A DNA stretch of 64,000 bases, from positions 1 through 64,000 of the forward strand of contig NZ_MVHC01000007.1 in assembly GCF_002086455.1 (NCBI RefSeq), in the 5' to 3' direction. This document shows positions 55,449-64,000 of this stretch, in pieces. This DNA comes from Mycolicibacter algericus DSM 45454 (lineage in GTDB: Bacteria > Actinomycetota > Actinomycetes > Mycobacteriales > Mycobacteriaceae). Below the pieces are notes generated by a model. The model was not told the DNA's origin. It ran no database searches and saw only the letters and a list, made by a program, of their open reading frames with translations. The position numbers were made by a program, and so were the translations under genes. Position 1 is the first letter of the stretch, and every line of letters starts with the position of its first letter.

Positions 55449-56717
55449 ATGCGCGTCCTGGTGATCGGTTCCGGCGCCCGGGAACATGCGCTCCTCATGG
55501 CCCTTCGCAACGACCCGAAAGTCGATCACCTGGTGATCGCACCGGGCAACGCCGGCACCGCAGCGGTCGCCGAACAACGCGAGGTCGACATCACCTCCGG
55601 TCCGGCGGTCGCCGCCCTGGCCCGTGACGTCGCTGCTGACCTGGTGGTGATCGGGCCCGAGGTGCCCTTGGTGTTGGGCGTTGCCGACGCGGTGCGGGCC
55701 GCGGGCATCGCCTGCTTCGGGCCGTCCCGGGACGCCGCGCGCATCGAAGGCTCCAAGGCGTTCGCCAAGGACGTGATGGCCGCGGCTGGGGTGCGCACCG
55801 CCCGCTCGGAGATCGTCGACAGCCCGGCCGACCTGGACGCTGCCCTGAGCCGGTTCGGCCCGGATGCCGGCGAGGCGGCCTGGGTGGTCAAGGACGACGG
55901 GCTGGCCGCCGGCAAGGGAGTGGTGGTGACGCCGGACCGCGCAGTGGCCCGGGCGCATGCCGCCGGACTGCTCGACGCCGGACATCCGGTGCTGTTGGAA
56001 TCGTTTTTGGATGGCCCCGAGCTGTCATTGTTCTGTGTCGTCGACGGCGACACGGTGGTTCCGTTACTGCCGGCGCAGGATTTCAAACGGGTCGGTGACG
56101 GTGATGCCGGCCCCAACACCGGCGGCATGGGTGCCTATGCCCCGCTGCCCTGGCTGTCCCGAGAGGCTGCGGCGGGGATCGTCGCCGACATCGTCAAGCC
56201 GGTCGCCGCCGAACTGGTGCGCCGCGGCAGCCGGTTCGCCGGGCTGCTCTACGCCGGAGTGGCGATGACTTCGACCGGGCCGGCTGTCGTCGAATTCAAC
56301 TGCCGCTTTGGGGATCCGGAGACCCAAGCGGTACTGGCGCTCCTGGAGTCGCCGCTCGGGCAGCTGCTGCACGCCGCCGCCACCGGTGGGCTCAGCGAGT
56401 TCGGTGCGCTGCGCTGGCGGGACAGCTCGGCGGTGACGGTGGTGCTGGCCGCGGAGAACTATCCCGGCCGGCCCCGCGTCGGGGACGTGATCGTGGGCGC
56501 CGAGGGTGAGGCCGTGCTGCACGCCGGCACCGTGCTCCGCGAGGACGGGGCGGTGGTGTCCTCCGGTGGCCGGGTGCTATCGGTGGTGGGTGTCGGCGAC
56601 GACTTGGCCGCGGCCCGCGCGGCCGCCTACCGGACCCTCGGTTCGATCCGCTTGCCCGGTAGCCACTTCCGCACCGATATCGGCTTGGCGGCCGCCGAGG
56701 ACAAGATTCGGATCTAG
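55449..56717 (+). CDS. purD: Phosphoribosylamine-glycine ligase PurD
   Basis: This 422-residue ATP-grasp enzyme has exactly the length of Rv0772. It begins [16 protein letters not shown], has the ATP-binding blocks [20 protein letters not shown] and [13 protein letters not shown], and the metal site [14 protein letters not shown]. It joins glycine to phosphoribosylamine in purine synthesis. The ATG at 55449 follows GAGAGAGGAG. A hairpin at 56717 follows the gene. Confidence 0.95.
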   Translation: MRVLVIGSGAREHALLMALRNDPKVDHLVIAPGNAGTAAVAEQREVDITSGPAVAALARDVAADLVVIGPEVPLVLGVADAVRAAGIACFGPSRDAARIEGSKAFAKDVMAAAGVRTARSEIVDSPADLDAALSRFGPDAGEAAWVVKDDGLAAGKGVVVTPDRAVARAHAAGLLDAGHPVLLESFLDGPELSLFCVVDGDTVVPLLPAQDFKRVGDGDAGPNTGGMGAYAPLPWLSREAAAGIVADIVKPVAAELVRRGSRFAGLLYAGVAMTSTGPAVVEFNCRFGDPETQAVLALLESPLGQLLHAAATGGLSEFGALRWRDSSAVTVVLAAENYPGRPRVGDVIVGAEGEAVLHAGTVLREDGAVVSSGGRVLSVVGVGDDLAAARAAAYRTLGSIRLPGSHFRTDIGLAAAEDKIRI

Positions 56718-56746
56718 CCGAGCCCAACATCCTCGGTCGGCTCGGC
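56717..56746 (+). terminator. Hairpin after purD
   Basis: GCCGAGCC at 56717-56724 pairs with GGCTCGGC at 56739-56746 around a 14-base loop. It begins on the last base of the purD stop. No T-run follows. Confidence 0.5.
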
Positions 56747-56771
56747 GAGGGCGCCGGTACAGTTACCCAGT

Positions 56772-57344
56772 ATGTCTGACGAAACCGAGCTGGACGCTGC
56801 TGAGTCGGCCGACGAGGATCACCCATCGGAGCAGCCTGCGGCTGCGAAACGACCGGCGGCCCAAGCGCCGGTGAAATCAGCTCAGGGGCCCCTGCTTCTC
56901 GCGGCGGCGATTGCGCTCGTCGCCGGAGCCTTGGCCGGCGCGGCGGTTGCCTGGTGGCTCCCGGCATCCGCGACGTCGGCCAATTTCTCGGATCAGCAGG
57001 TTGCCGACGCGAAGAAAGATGTGTGTGCTGCGGCAGTGCTCGCGCGCCAGGCGGTGGCCAACAACATGCACCTGAAGAACCCGGATCCCGAGAACCCGGT
57101 TGCCCAGCTTGCGGTGGCCGCCAACGCGAGGCTGTCCCTGACGGCGGGTGCCGCATACCTGCGGGGTCGCGTTGAAGAGAAGGCCGCCGTTTCACAGGAT
57201 ATCGCGGAAGCGGCCCGCGCGATGGCCGGCGAGCTTGAGCATCTGAACCTCAGTTACCTAGTCGGGCAACCGAATTCAGAACGGGAGCAGCTGGGGCGCG
57301 ATCTTGACGCGCGCATCGCGGCATTGGGCAAGCTCTGCCAGTAA
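56772..57344 (+). CDS. Membrane-anchored protein of unknown function
   Basis: This 190-residue protein has an acidic then Ala/Pro-rich N-terminus (about residues 1-38), one membrane helix (LLLAAAIALVAGALAGAAVAWWL, 41-63) and an extracytoplasmic helical domain with two Cys residues (VCAAAVLA and KLCQ at the end), possibly disulfide-bonded. The plan resembles small Mas-like mycobacterial membrane proteins but no family is recognised. It follows purD by 54 bases and converges on the triplicated secreted protein. Confidence 0.7.
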   Translation: MSDETELDAAESADEDHPSEQPAAAKRPAAQAPVKSAQGPLLLAAAIALVAGALAGAAVAWWLPASATSANFSDQQVADAKKDVCAAAVLARQAVANNMHLKNPDPENPVAQLAVAANARLSLTAGAAYLRGRVEEKAAVSQDIAEAARAMAGELEHLNLSYLVGQPNSEREQLGRDLDARIAALGKLCQ

Positions 57345-57349
57345 CCGCA

Positions 57350-57387
57350 GCCGGCTGACCGGACTCTGCCGGGTCCGATCAGCCGGC
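57350..57387. terminator. Hairpin between convergent genes
   Basis: Fifteen-base arms at 57350-57364 and 57373-57387 are complementary except for one position, around an 8-base loop. The stem lies between two stops that face each other (57344 and 57394) and could end both transcripts. Confidence 0.6.
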
Positions 57388-57393
57388 CCTAGC

Positions 57394-59358
57394 TCAGAAA
57401 CCCAAGAACGCCAGCGGATCCCAAGCCGATACGACCGCTGACGTCGCGTCGTCGATGCCCGACACGGCATCGCCGGCGTCAAGCGGCGCGATAGCGTCGA
57501 ACATGCTGAACATGCCCGACAGGTCGATGTTGCCGAACGGGGTGATCAAGGTGTCGGTGATGCTGGCGGCCGCCGTCCCGTCGGCGTTCGGGATGGCCTC
57601 GTAGACGTTGGTGAAGCCCCAGAGGTCGGTGACGCTGTAGACCGTGCCCAGTGTCGGCAGGTCCGCAAGCTGGGCGTCGGTCAGACCGGAAGCGGCGTCG
57701 ACCGAGGTAACGGTGAACTGAGTGGTCTCGATCCCGAGAATGTTCGACATGTTCTCGCCGAAACTGACCGTGCCCAGCGTGGCACCACTGTCGTCGTACA
57801 CGGAGATGCCGTCCTGGGTAGGCAGGAAGGCCCCGAGCGCGTTGACGCCGGAAATCTGCAGCAGCGGTGCGATACCGAACAGCGGATAGCTGGCGTCGGT
57901 GCTGAACCCGTCTGCGCCCGGGTCGAAGGTGGTACCGCCGATGGTGAACGCGTTGTCACTGAGGGCGGCGCTGTCAGATGTCGCGGCGAGCGCACCCAAC
58001 GGCGCAGCTGGGTCCAGCGGTGCGGTCGCGTCAAAGGTCGTCGGTAGGTTGAGGTTACCGAACGGGGTTACCAGGGTGTTGGTGATGCTGGCCGACCCGC
58101 CGCCGGTTCCCGGGGTGGCTTCGTAGACGTTTGCAAAACCACCACCGAAATCGGTGACGCTGTAGACCGTCCCGACGGTGGGCAGTCCCGCAAGGCTGAT
58201 GTTGTTGAGCACGCTGGCGATGTCATCGTTGGTGATGTCGCTGCCGGCGAGGTTGAGATCGCTGGGAAGAAGCGAGATGAGAACATCATTGCTGGTGATG
58301 TCACCGCTGCCATAGTGCAGGATGTCGCTATTGGCGGCCAGGGCATTCGCCAGCTCTGCTGCGGTGAAATCGGCGCTGCTGAAGTCGAGGTCGGCGGCTA
58401 GGGCGCTTTCGAGCGTGGAGGTGGCCGGGTCGATGGCGCCGACGGTGAACTGGGTGCTGTCGATCCCGAGCACGTCGGAGTACCAGAGGAAGGTGTGGAC
58501 GGTGCCAGCGTCGGTACCGTCGGCGTACACCGTGAATTCCTGCTCCGCCTGGGTGCCTTCCAGGCCGCTACCGGAGATATTGAGGGCGCTGGCTTCCAAA
58601 CGCAGCAGCGGCGCGAAGCTGGACAAGGACAACGGCATAGGGATGTCGATGCCGTCGCTGCCCGGGTCGAAGGTGGTGTCCCCGATGGTGAACGCGTTGT
58701 CGCTGAGACCGCTGATGCCGGATGCGTTCCCCAGGGCTTCCAGAGGGACGCCCGGGTCCAGCGGTGCGATGGCGTCATAGGGGGTCGGTAGGTCGAAGTT
58801 GCCGAACGGGGTGACGAACGTGTTGGTGATGCTGGACGCGGCCGTGCCGTCGGCGTTGGGCACGGCCACGTAGACGTTCGCGAAGCCGCCGCCGAGGTTG
58901 GTGATGCTGTACACCGTGCCGTCGGTGGGCAGCTCGGCGGCTTGCGCGGCGGTCAGGCCGTCGGCCGCAGTGCTGCTGGTGACGGTGAACTGCGCGGTGA
59001 CGATGCCCAGGAGATTCTGAACGTTGGTCGAGGTCAGAAGTGTGCCGAGCGTTTCGCCGCTGCTGTCCTCGATGGTGAACTGCTGCGACCCGAGGCTGAA
59101 GAGACCCAGCAGGCTGTCGCTGCCGAGCGACAGCAGCGGGGAATTGGCGAACATCGGGGTGAGAGCTTCATAGCCATCGGTCTGCGTGCCGGTCAGAGCG
59201 TCGATCGCCACCGGGTCGGTGAAGCTGATATCGCCGATAGTGAAGCCGGTCTCGGATCCGCTGTCTGCGACAGCCGTGGCCGCCTGCAGAAACGCCGCGG
59301 TCAGAATTCCGCCGCCGGCTGCGGCGACAGCAGCGGCCATCCGGATTCGATTCGTCAT
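57394..59358 (-). CDS. Secreted protein with three tandem ~200-residue repeats
   Basis: This 654-residue protein has a signal peptide (MTNRIRMAAAVAAAGGGILT, cleavage around AVA-DS near residue 32). It then has three copies of one unit: each opens FTIGDxxFxxP, continues with an L-rich PLL block and an LGIxTxQFTVTS segment, repeats GTVYSVTxxxGGFxNVYEAxPN and closes SITNTxVTPFGNxDLP...DAIAPLDP. There is no Cys and the composition is rich in Thr, Ser, Ala and Asp, with a very acidic charge. It is probably exported and wall- or surface-exposed. The function is unknown and no named domain is recognised. The second unit has an extra helical insertion of about 70 residues. Confidence 0.75.
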   Translation of the reverse strand: MTNRIRMAAAVAAAGGGILTAAFLQAATAVADSGSETGFTIGDISFTDPVAIDALTGTQTDGYEALTPMFANSPLLSLGSDSLLGLFSLGSQQFTIEDSSGETLGTLLTSTNVQNLLGIVTAQFTVTSSTAADGLTAAQAAELPTDGTVYSITNLGGGFANVYVAVPNADGTAASSITNTFVTPFGNFDLPTPYDAIAPLDPGVPLEALGNASGISGLSDNAFTIGDTTFDPGSDGIDIPMPLSLSSFAPLLRLEASALNISGSGLEGTQAEQEFTVYADGTDAGTVHTFLWYSDVLGIDSTQFTVGAIDPATSTLESALAADLDFSSADFTAAELANALAANSDILHYGSGDITSNDVLISLLPSDLNLAGSDITNDDIASVLNNISLAGLPTVGTVYSVTDFGGGFANVYEATPGTGGGSASITNTLVTPFGNLNLPTTFDATAPLDPAAPLGALAATSDSAALSDNAFTIGGTTFDPGADGFSTDASYPLFGIAPLLQISGVNALGAFLPTQDGISVYDDSGATLGTVSFGENMSNILGIETTQFTVTSVDAASGLTDAQLADLPTLGTVYSVTDLWGFTNVYEAIPNADGTAAASITDTLITPFGNIDLSGMFSMFDAIAPLDAGDAVSGIDDATSAVVSAWDPLAFLGF

Positions 59359-59599
59359 CGGGAGTTCCCATCTGTCGGGCTCAGGAATAGTCGAGTTACC
59401 TATGAGTACGTTTAGAAAAATTACTCGGAGTGTTCTTTGTCACACAAGGGCAATTCGGGCCATGATGCGGGAAATTTCGGCTGGTTTAGCGGACAAAACG
59501 AGGGAATCTCGGACGTAGACACATATTTGCGGTAATGGGTGCGGCCGGGCTGCGAGGATACGTCGGTCTCGCTATCCCAGGTTGGGGCTGAGGAATTGA
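59359..59599. other. Gap ahead of the triplicated secreted protein
   Basis: These 241 bases between two minus-strand genes contain an AT-richer stretch near 59400-59450 (GTTTAGAAAAATTACTCGG, GTTCTTTGTCACAC) that probably holds the promoter of the secreted protein. No ORF, RNA gene or repeat is evident. Confidence 0.4.
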
Positions 59600-60433
59600 C
59601 TAAGCAGTCAAGAGCGGGGCTACCCAGGTCAGCTCGGCCGGGAGCTGCGAGCTCCAGTAGGACCCGTCATGCCCGCCGGGGGAGAAGCCGCCGGCGGGGG
59701 GATTGGGCAGCTGGTCGATGAAAGCCCGGGTCGCCGAGTAAAAGGGGTCGGAGTCGCCGCAATCCACCCGGATCGGGATCGATCCCAGGGCCGGCATCCC
59801 GAAGACGGAGTTCGCCGCGAAGTCCGCCACGCCGTCGAACGCGCCCGGCGCCGTCGCACCGGGCGACAGCCACAGCGCAGGGCTCACCGCGCAGATCGCC
59901 GCGGTTCGGCGCGGACCGAGGCGGCCCCCGAGCAGCAGCGCGCCGTAGCCACCCATCGACCAGCCGATGAACGCCACGCGAGAAGTGTCCAGTCCCTGGT
60001 CTGTCAGCAGCGGCAGCAACTCGTCGGTCACCATCGCGCCGGAGTCCTCCCCGGAGGTGCGCCGGTGCCAGTAACTGCCGCCGCCGTCGACGGCCACCAC
60101 CGCGAACGGGGGCAGGCCGGCGGCGACCGCCTCGGCGAGGCCCTGTTCCACTCCGCCGGCCATCACCGTCGCCGCGTCGCTGCCTTTGCCGTGCAACGCG
60201 ATCAGCGGGCGCAGTGACTCGGTCTGTCCCGGCGGCCGGGCGATCGCCCAATTGGTCGAGATCCCGCCGCGCGCGGCCGAGGCGAACGAACCGGTCGTCA
60301 TGGTGGGCAGCGTCGGGGTGGCCCGCGCGGGCCGGACGCCGATCAACGAACTCACGCCCAACGCGCCCGCCGCGCCCACGGTGGCCCCGAGTCGCAACGC
60401 CGCTCGTCGGCTCAACCCGGGCATGGCGGCCAT
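59600..60433 (-). CDS. Tat-exported alpha/beta-hydrolase (esterase, Rv0774c-like)
   Basis: This 277-residue protein opens with a twin-arginine signal (SRRAALRLGATVGAAGALGVSS) followed by an alpha/beta-hydrolase domain: HGKGS oxyanion loop, nucleophile GWSMGGYGAL, acid in DCGDSDPF and His in SPGGHDGSYW. It resembles the exported esterase Rv0774c in family and in position next to a TetR gene. The ATG at 60431-60433 (MAAMPGLSRR) is taken; ATGs at 60436 and 60424 are also possible. It acts outside the membrane on an ester that is not known. Confidence 0.85.
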   Translation of the reverse strand: MAAMPGLSRRAALRLGATVGAAGALGVSSLIGVRPARATPTLPTMTTGSFASAARGGISTNWAIARPPGQTESLRPLIALHGKGSDAATVMAGGVEQGLAEAVAAGLPPFAVVAVDGGGSYWHRRTSGEDSGAMVTDELLPLLTDQGLDTSRVAFIGWSMGGYGALLLGGRLGPRRTAAICAVSPALWLSPGATAPGAFDGVADFAANSVFGMPALGSIPIRVDCGDSDPFYSATRAFIDQLPNPPAGGFSPGGHDGSYWSSQLPAELTWVAPLLTA

Positions 60434-60515
60434 CATGCCAGCGGAGCGCGGTTTGTCCGAAAAGACGCAAACCCATGATGCGGCGATAGCTCTGCTGGCA
60501 GCATCTCTAGGCGTG

Positions 60516-61133
60516 ATGACAGCGGTCACGCCCAAGGGCGAACGCCGACGGTATGCGCTGATCAGCGCTGCCGCCGAGCTACTGCGTGAGGGTGGGTTCG
60601 AAGCGGTGCGACACCGCGCGGTGGCGCAGCGGGCCGGCCTGCCGCTGGCGTCGACCACCTATTACTTCTCGTCGCTGGAGGACCTGATCGCCAGCGCGGT
60701 GGAACACATCGGAATGTTGGAGGTCGCTCAGCTGCGGGCCCGCATCGCCGGCCTGTCCCGGCGCCGGCGCAGCGCCGAAACGACGGCCGACATGCTGGTG
60801 GATCTGCTGGTGGGTGAGGAGAACGGCTCGCAGGTCACCGAACAGCTCATCTCGCGGTATGAGCGGTCCATCGTCTGCGCCCGGCAGCCCGCCCTCCGCG
60901 AAATCCAGCGCCGCATCCTGCACCAACGGTCCGATGCCGTCGCCGAAGCCGTCGAGCGTTCCGGGCGGATCGCCCGGGTCGAGATGGCGCATGCGCTGGT
61001 CTGCATGGTCGATGGGGCGGTGATGGCGGCCCTGGTTGATGACCGCCAGGGACCGCGGGCCGTCGCCCGGGCGGCGGTGATCGACGTTATCGACCTGCTC
61101 GCGCCGCTGGATCAGCGCGCAGTGTCAGCCTGA
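60516..61133 (+). CDS. TetR-family regulator (Rv0775-like)
   Basis: This 205-residue regulator has a helix-turn-helix ([47 protein letters not shown]) and an all-helical ligand domain. The start ATG at 60516 gives the length of Rv0775 and lacks a ribosome site, so the mRNA is probably leaderless. It faces the esterase across 82 bases and is likely to control it. The target operator was not identified. Confidence 0.85.
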   Translation: MTAVTPKGERRRYALISAAAELLREGGFEAVRHRAVAQRAGLPLASTTYYFSSLEDLIASAVEHIGMLEVAQLRARIAGLSRRRRSAETTADMLVDLLVGEENGSQVTEQLISRYERSIVCARQPALREIQRRILHQRSDAVAEAVERSGRIARVEMAHALVCMVDGAVMAALVDDRQGPRAVARAAVIDVIDLLAPLDQRAVSA

Positions 61134-61251
61134 GAAGCTCACACGGTATGCTGCCTCGACCCCTTTGTCGCTACTTTGCTACTGGCGGGTAACCGGGGGG
61201 TGCCAAGACGCCCAGAAACGCCTACGAGAAGCGAATGCGGAGAGCTACGTC

Positions 61252-62775
61252 ATGAATATCGGTGTCCTATCCGAGGCGCAGCCCGGTGAGACGCGCGTGT
61301 CGGCGACGCCAACCACGGTCGCCCAGCTGATCAAGCTCGGCTACGAGGTGGTGGTGGACGCCGGTGCGGGAGAGGCGTCGTCGTTCACCGACGCCGCCTA
61401 CGTCGAAGCCGGCGCCACAATCGGCGACGCCCGCGCCGCTGACATCGTCTTCGGCGTCAACGCCCCCGCGACCGAGCAGCTCGATGCCATGAAGCCGGGC
61501 GCGACGCTGGTCAGCCTGCTGGCACCGGCACTGAACCCGGATCGGGTGGAGGATCTGGCCCGCCGGCCGATCACGGCACTGTCGATGGACGCGGTACCCC
61601 GGATCTCGCGTGCGCAGTCGCTGGACGTACTGAGCTCGATGGCCAACATCGCCGGCTACCGCGCCGTGGTGGAGGCCGCCCATGTGTTCGGCCGCTTCTT
61701 CACCGGCCAGGTGACCGCCGCCGGAAAGGTGCCACCGGCCAAGGTGCTGGTGGTGGGCGCCGGCGTCGCCGGCCTGGCCGCGATCGGCGCAGCCGGCAGC
61801 CTGGGAGCGATCGTGCGGGCCACCGACCCGCGGCCGGAGGTCGCCGATCAGGTGAAATCCCTGGGCGGCGAGTATCTGTCGATCGAAGATCCCGAGGCCG
61901 AGGTCTCGGCAACCGGCTACGCCAAAGAGATGGGCGACTCCTACAAGGCCCGCGAGGCCGAGCTCTATGCCGAGCAGTGCAAAGACGTCGACATCATCAT
62001 CACCACCGCGCTCATCCCCGGTAAGCCGGCACCGCGGATCATCACCGCCGACATGGTCGCCTCGATGAGCCCGGGCAGCGTGATCGTGGATATGGCCGCA
62101 GCCAACGGCGGCAACGTCGAGGGCACGGTGGCCGACCAGGCCGTCGTCACCGACAACGGGGTGACGATCATCGGCTACACCGATCTGGCCGGCCGGCTGC
62201 CCGCGCAGGCGTCGCAGCTCTACGGCACCAACCTGGTCAACCTGATGAAGTTGATGACGCCGGGCAAGGACGGCCAGCTGGTGCTGGACTTCGACGACGT
62301 GGTGCAGCGGTCGATGACCGTGGTGCGCGACGGCGAGTCGACCTGGCCGCCGCCGCCGGTACAGGTCTCGGCCGCCCCCGCCAAGGCCGCCGAAGCTCCG
62401 GTGGCCAAACAGGAGTCGAAGGCGCCGATGACGGCCGGTCGGCGGCTGGGTCTGGTGGTAGCCGCGGCGGCGGTGCTGTTCGCGCTGGTGGCGCTGGCGC
62501 CGGCGGCGCTGCAGGTGCACCTGACGGTCTTCGCGCTGGCGATCGTGATCGGTTATTACGTGATCGGGCATGTGCACCACGCGCTGCACACGCCGCTGAT
62601 GTCGGTGACCAACGCCATCTCGGGCATCATCGTCGTCGGTGCGCTGCTGCAGATCGGGCACGGCGATCCGGCCATCACGGCACTGGCGACCGCGGCGATC
62701 CTGCTGGCCAGCATCAACGTCTTCGGCGGTTTCGCGGTGACCCGCCGCATGCTGGCCATGTTCTCCCGCAGCTAG
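61252..62775 (+). CDS. pntA: Proton-translocating NAD(P) transhydrogenase subunit alpha PntA (full length)
   Basis: This 507-residue protein contains both parts that M. tuberculosis encodes separately as PntAa and PntAb. The soluble NAD(H)-binding dI domain spans residues 1-370 ([31 protein letters not shown]), with an Ala/Pro linker and four membrane helices at about 410-505 ([21 protein letters not shown]). It resembles E. coli PntA (510 residues). The enzyme uses the proton gradient to drive hydride transfer from NADH to NADP+, supplying NADPH. The ATG at 61252 follows GGAGAG. It is followed by pntB after 32 bases. Confidence 0.93.
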   Translation: MNIGVLSEAQPGETRVSATPTTVAQLIKLGYEVVVDAGAGEASSFTDAAYVEAGATIGDARAADIVFGVNAPATEQLDAMKPGATLVSLLAPALNPDRVEDLARRPITALSMDAVPRISRAQSLDVLSSMANIAGYRAVVEAAHVFGRFFTGQVTAAGKVPPAKVLVVGAGVAGLAAIGAAGSLGAIVRATDPRPEVADQVKSLGGEYLSIEDPEAEVSATGYAKEMGDSYKAREAELYAEQCKDVDIIITTALIPGKPAPRIITADMVASMSPGSVIVDMAAANGGNVEGTVADQAVVTDNGVTIIGYTDLAGRLPAQASQLYGTNLVNLMKLMTPGKDGQLVLDFDDVVQRSMTVVRDGESTWPPPPVQVSAAPAKAAEAPVAKQESKAPMTAGRRLGLVVAAAAVLFALVALAPAALQVHLTVFALAIVIGYYVIGHVHHALHTPLMSVTNAISGIIVVGALLQIGHGDPAITALATAAILLASINVFGGFAVTRRMLAMFSRS

Positions 62776-62807
62776 GCGCTGCGCACCCCGATTTGGAGTA
62801 GACCCCT

Positions 62808-64000
62808 ATGTTCTCGATCGACACCGCCGCCTCGGCGGCATACATCGTCGCGGCGCTGTTGTTCATCCTGGCGCTGGCCGGGCTGAGTAAGCACGAAACG
62901 TCCAAGGTCGGCAACAGCTTTGGCATTCTCGGCATGACGGTGGCGCTGGCCGCGACGATCGCCTTGGCGGTCAACCGCTGCATCCAGCCGGTCGGCCTGG
63001 CGCTGCTGATCGGGGCGACCGTGGTGGGCGCGGCGATCGGGCTGTGGCGGGCCAAGGTCGTCGAGATGACCGGCATGCCCGAGCTGATCGCGCTGCTGCA
63101 CTCGTTCGTCGGTCTGGCCGCCGTGCTGGTCGGCTGGAACGGTTACCTGCACATCGAAGCCGACATGCAGGGGGCCGACGCCCAGGAGTTGGCGGCCTCG
63201 GGGTTGCTGGGCATCCACTCCGCCGAGGTGTTCATCGGCGTGTTCATCGGTGCGGTCACCTTCACCGGCTCCATCGTGGCCAACCTCAAGCTGTCGGCGC
63301 GGATGAAGTCCAACCCGTTGATGCTGCCCGGCAAGAACTTCCTCAACGTCGGCGCCCTGGTGGCGTTCTTCGCGCTGACGGTGTGGTTCGTCAACGAGCC
63401 GCAGCTGTGGCTGCTGATCGTGGTCACCGTGCTGGCGCTGGCGCTGGGCTGGCACCTGGTCGCCTCCATCGGCGGTGGCGACATGCCGGTCGTGGTCTCG
63501 ATGCTCAACAGCTACTCTGGCTGGGCGGCTGCGGCATCGGGCTTCCTGCTCTCCAACGACCTGCTGATCATCACCGGTGCACTGGTCGGCTCCTCGGGTG
63601 CCTACCTGTCCTACATCATGTGCAAGGCGATGAACCGGTCGTTCATCTCGGTGATCGCCGGTGGCTTCGGCATCGAGGCCGGCCCGTCGGATGACACCGA
63701 TTACGGCGAGCACCGTGAGATCACCCCCGAAGGGGTGGCAGAACTGCTGGCCGGCGCCGACTCGGTGGTCATCACCCCGGGCTACGGCATGGCCGTCGCG
63801 CAGGCCCAGTACGGCGTCGCCGAACTGACCCGCAAACTGCGCGAGCGCGGGGTCAACGTGCGCTTCGGCATCCACCCGGTCGCCGGCCGGCTCCCGGGGC
63901 ACATGAACGTGCTGCTGGCCGAGGCCAAGGTGCCCTACGACATCGTCCTGGAGATGGACGAGATCAACGACGACTTCGACGACACCTCGGTGGTGCTGGT
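62808..64000 (+). CDS. pntB: NAD(P) transhydrogenase subunit beta PntB (3' end outside the window)
   Basis: Only the first 397 codons lie in the window. The N-terminal part has about nine membrane helices (from [37 protein letters not shown]) with motifs [19 protein letters not shown] and [15 protein letters not shown], and then the start of the NADP-binding dIII domain ([29 protein letters not shown] and [25 protein letters not shown]). The membrane dII domain forms the proton path with PntA. The ATG at 62808 is preceded by TTTGGAG. Confidence 0.93.
   Translation, partial: MFSIDTAASAAYIVAALLFILALAGLSKHETSKVGNSFGILGMTVALAATIALAVNRCIQPVGLALLIGATVVGAAIGLWRAKVVEMTGMPELIALLHSFVGLAAVLVGWNGYLHIEADMQGADAQELAASGLLGIHSAEVFIGVFIGAVTFTGSIVANLKLSARMKSNPLMLPGKNFLNVGALVAFFALTVWFVNEPQLWLLIVVTVLALALGWHLVASIGGGDMPVVVSMLNSYSGWAAAASGFLLSNDLLIITGALVGSSGAYLSYIMCKAMNRSFISVIAGGFGIEAGPSDDTDYGEHREITPEGVAELLAGADSVVITPGYGMAVAQAQYGVAELTRKLRERGVNVRFGIHPVAGRLPGHMNVLLAEAKVPYDIVLEMDEINDDFDDTSVVL

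Overview
The window is a high-GC stretch from a Mycobacterium (sensu lato) chromosome. The assignment rests on a complete mce4 steroid-import operon, KstR-type operators, CYP51 and CYP123, PhoPR, otsA and protein sequences that closely match M. tuberculosis orthologues as I remember them. The species cannot be named from the sequence. Orthologue names come from recognising the proteins, not from a database search.

Layout. (1) 1-9028: an NAD(P)-dependent epimerase and echA19 read away from fadD19 across a KstR operator. Next come a wax ester synthase/diacylglycerol acyltransferase, gabD2, a beta-lactamase-fold serine hydrolase, a secreted cysteine-rich protein and a DUF3298-type lipoprotein. 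(2) 9156-13774: a complete lasso-peptide locus. It has an ABC exporter on the plus strand and, on the minus strand, a fused RRE/leader peptidase (B), an asparagine-synthetase-like cyclase (C) and, downstream of C, a 55-codon precursor gene at 11063-11230. The precursor has the canonical leader spacing Y-x2-P-x-V-x3-G-x5-T and a Gly1/Asp8 core. (3) 13978-35981: cholesterol uptake and side-chain degradation in the order of M. tuberculosis Rv3506-Rv3489: fadD17, fadE27, fadE26, then divergently fdxD, hsd4A, yrbE4A-yrbE4B-mce4A-F and two Mce-associated genes, a secreted protein, otsA and its small partner. These are followed by an enoyl-CoA hydratase, two SDRs and an alpha/beta hydrolase behind another perfect KstR site. 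(4) A tRNA-Thr(UGU) at 36086-36161 marks the junction to (5) 36285-61133, which follows the order of Rv0756c-Rv0775: a decapeptide-repeat protein, phoP-phoR, a HIT protein, a YceI protein, adhB, a CYP125-like P450 with accessory genes, ferredoxin-cyp51-SDR-cyp123-TetR, aldA-SDR-HIBADH-CMD-ECH-SDR, purD, a membrane protein, a secreted protein with a threefold repeat, an esterase and a TetR regulator. (6) 61252-64000: pntA, and pntB cut by the window end.

How they work together. Mce4 imports sterol. FadD19 and FadD17 activate the side-chain acids as CoA thioesters; FadE26/FadE27, EchA19 and Hsd4A carry out beta-oxidation steps. Operators matching TnnAACnnGTTnnA occur at 2060, 18355, 19684, 33340 and, with one mismatch, 19773, so one repressor could co-ordinate the set. 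The cyp51/cyp123/aldA block looks like a second redox module with its own TetR protein and a TGGACA-N2-TGTCCA operator. The lasso cluster lies inside the steroid region but shows no KstR site.

The most notable item is the lasso locus: a precursor too short for routine gene calling, placed at the 3' end of the B-C operon and carrying an unusually long predicted core of 35 residues. Other items worth checking are the perfect inverted repeats at 144-207, 40443-40503, 43078-43102 and 36189-36202, the decapeptide-repeat protein next to phoP, the triplicated secreted protein, and a PGRS-like fragment upstream of purD. No insertion sequence, CRISPR array or prophage was seen.
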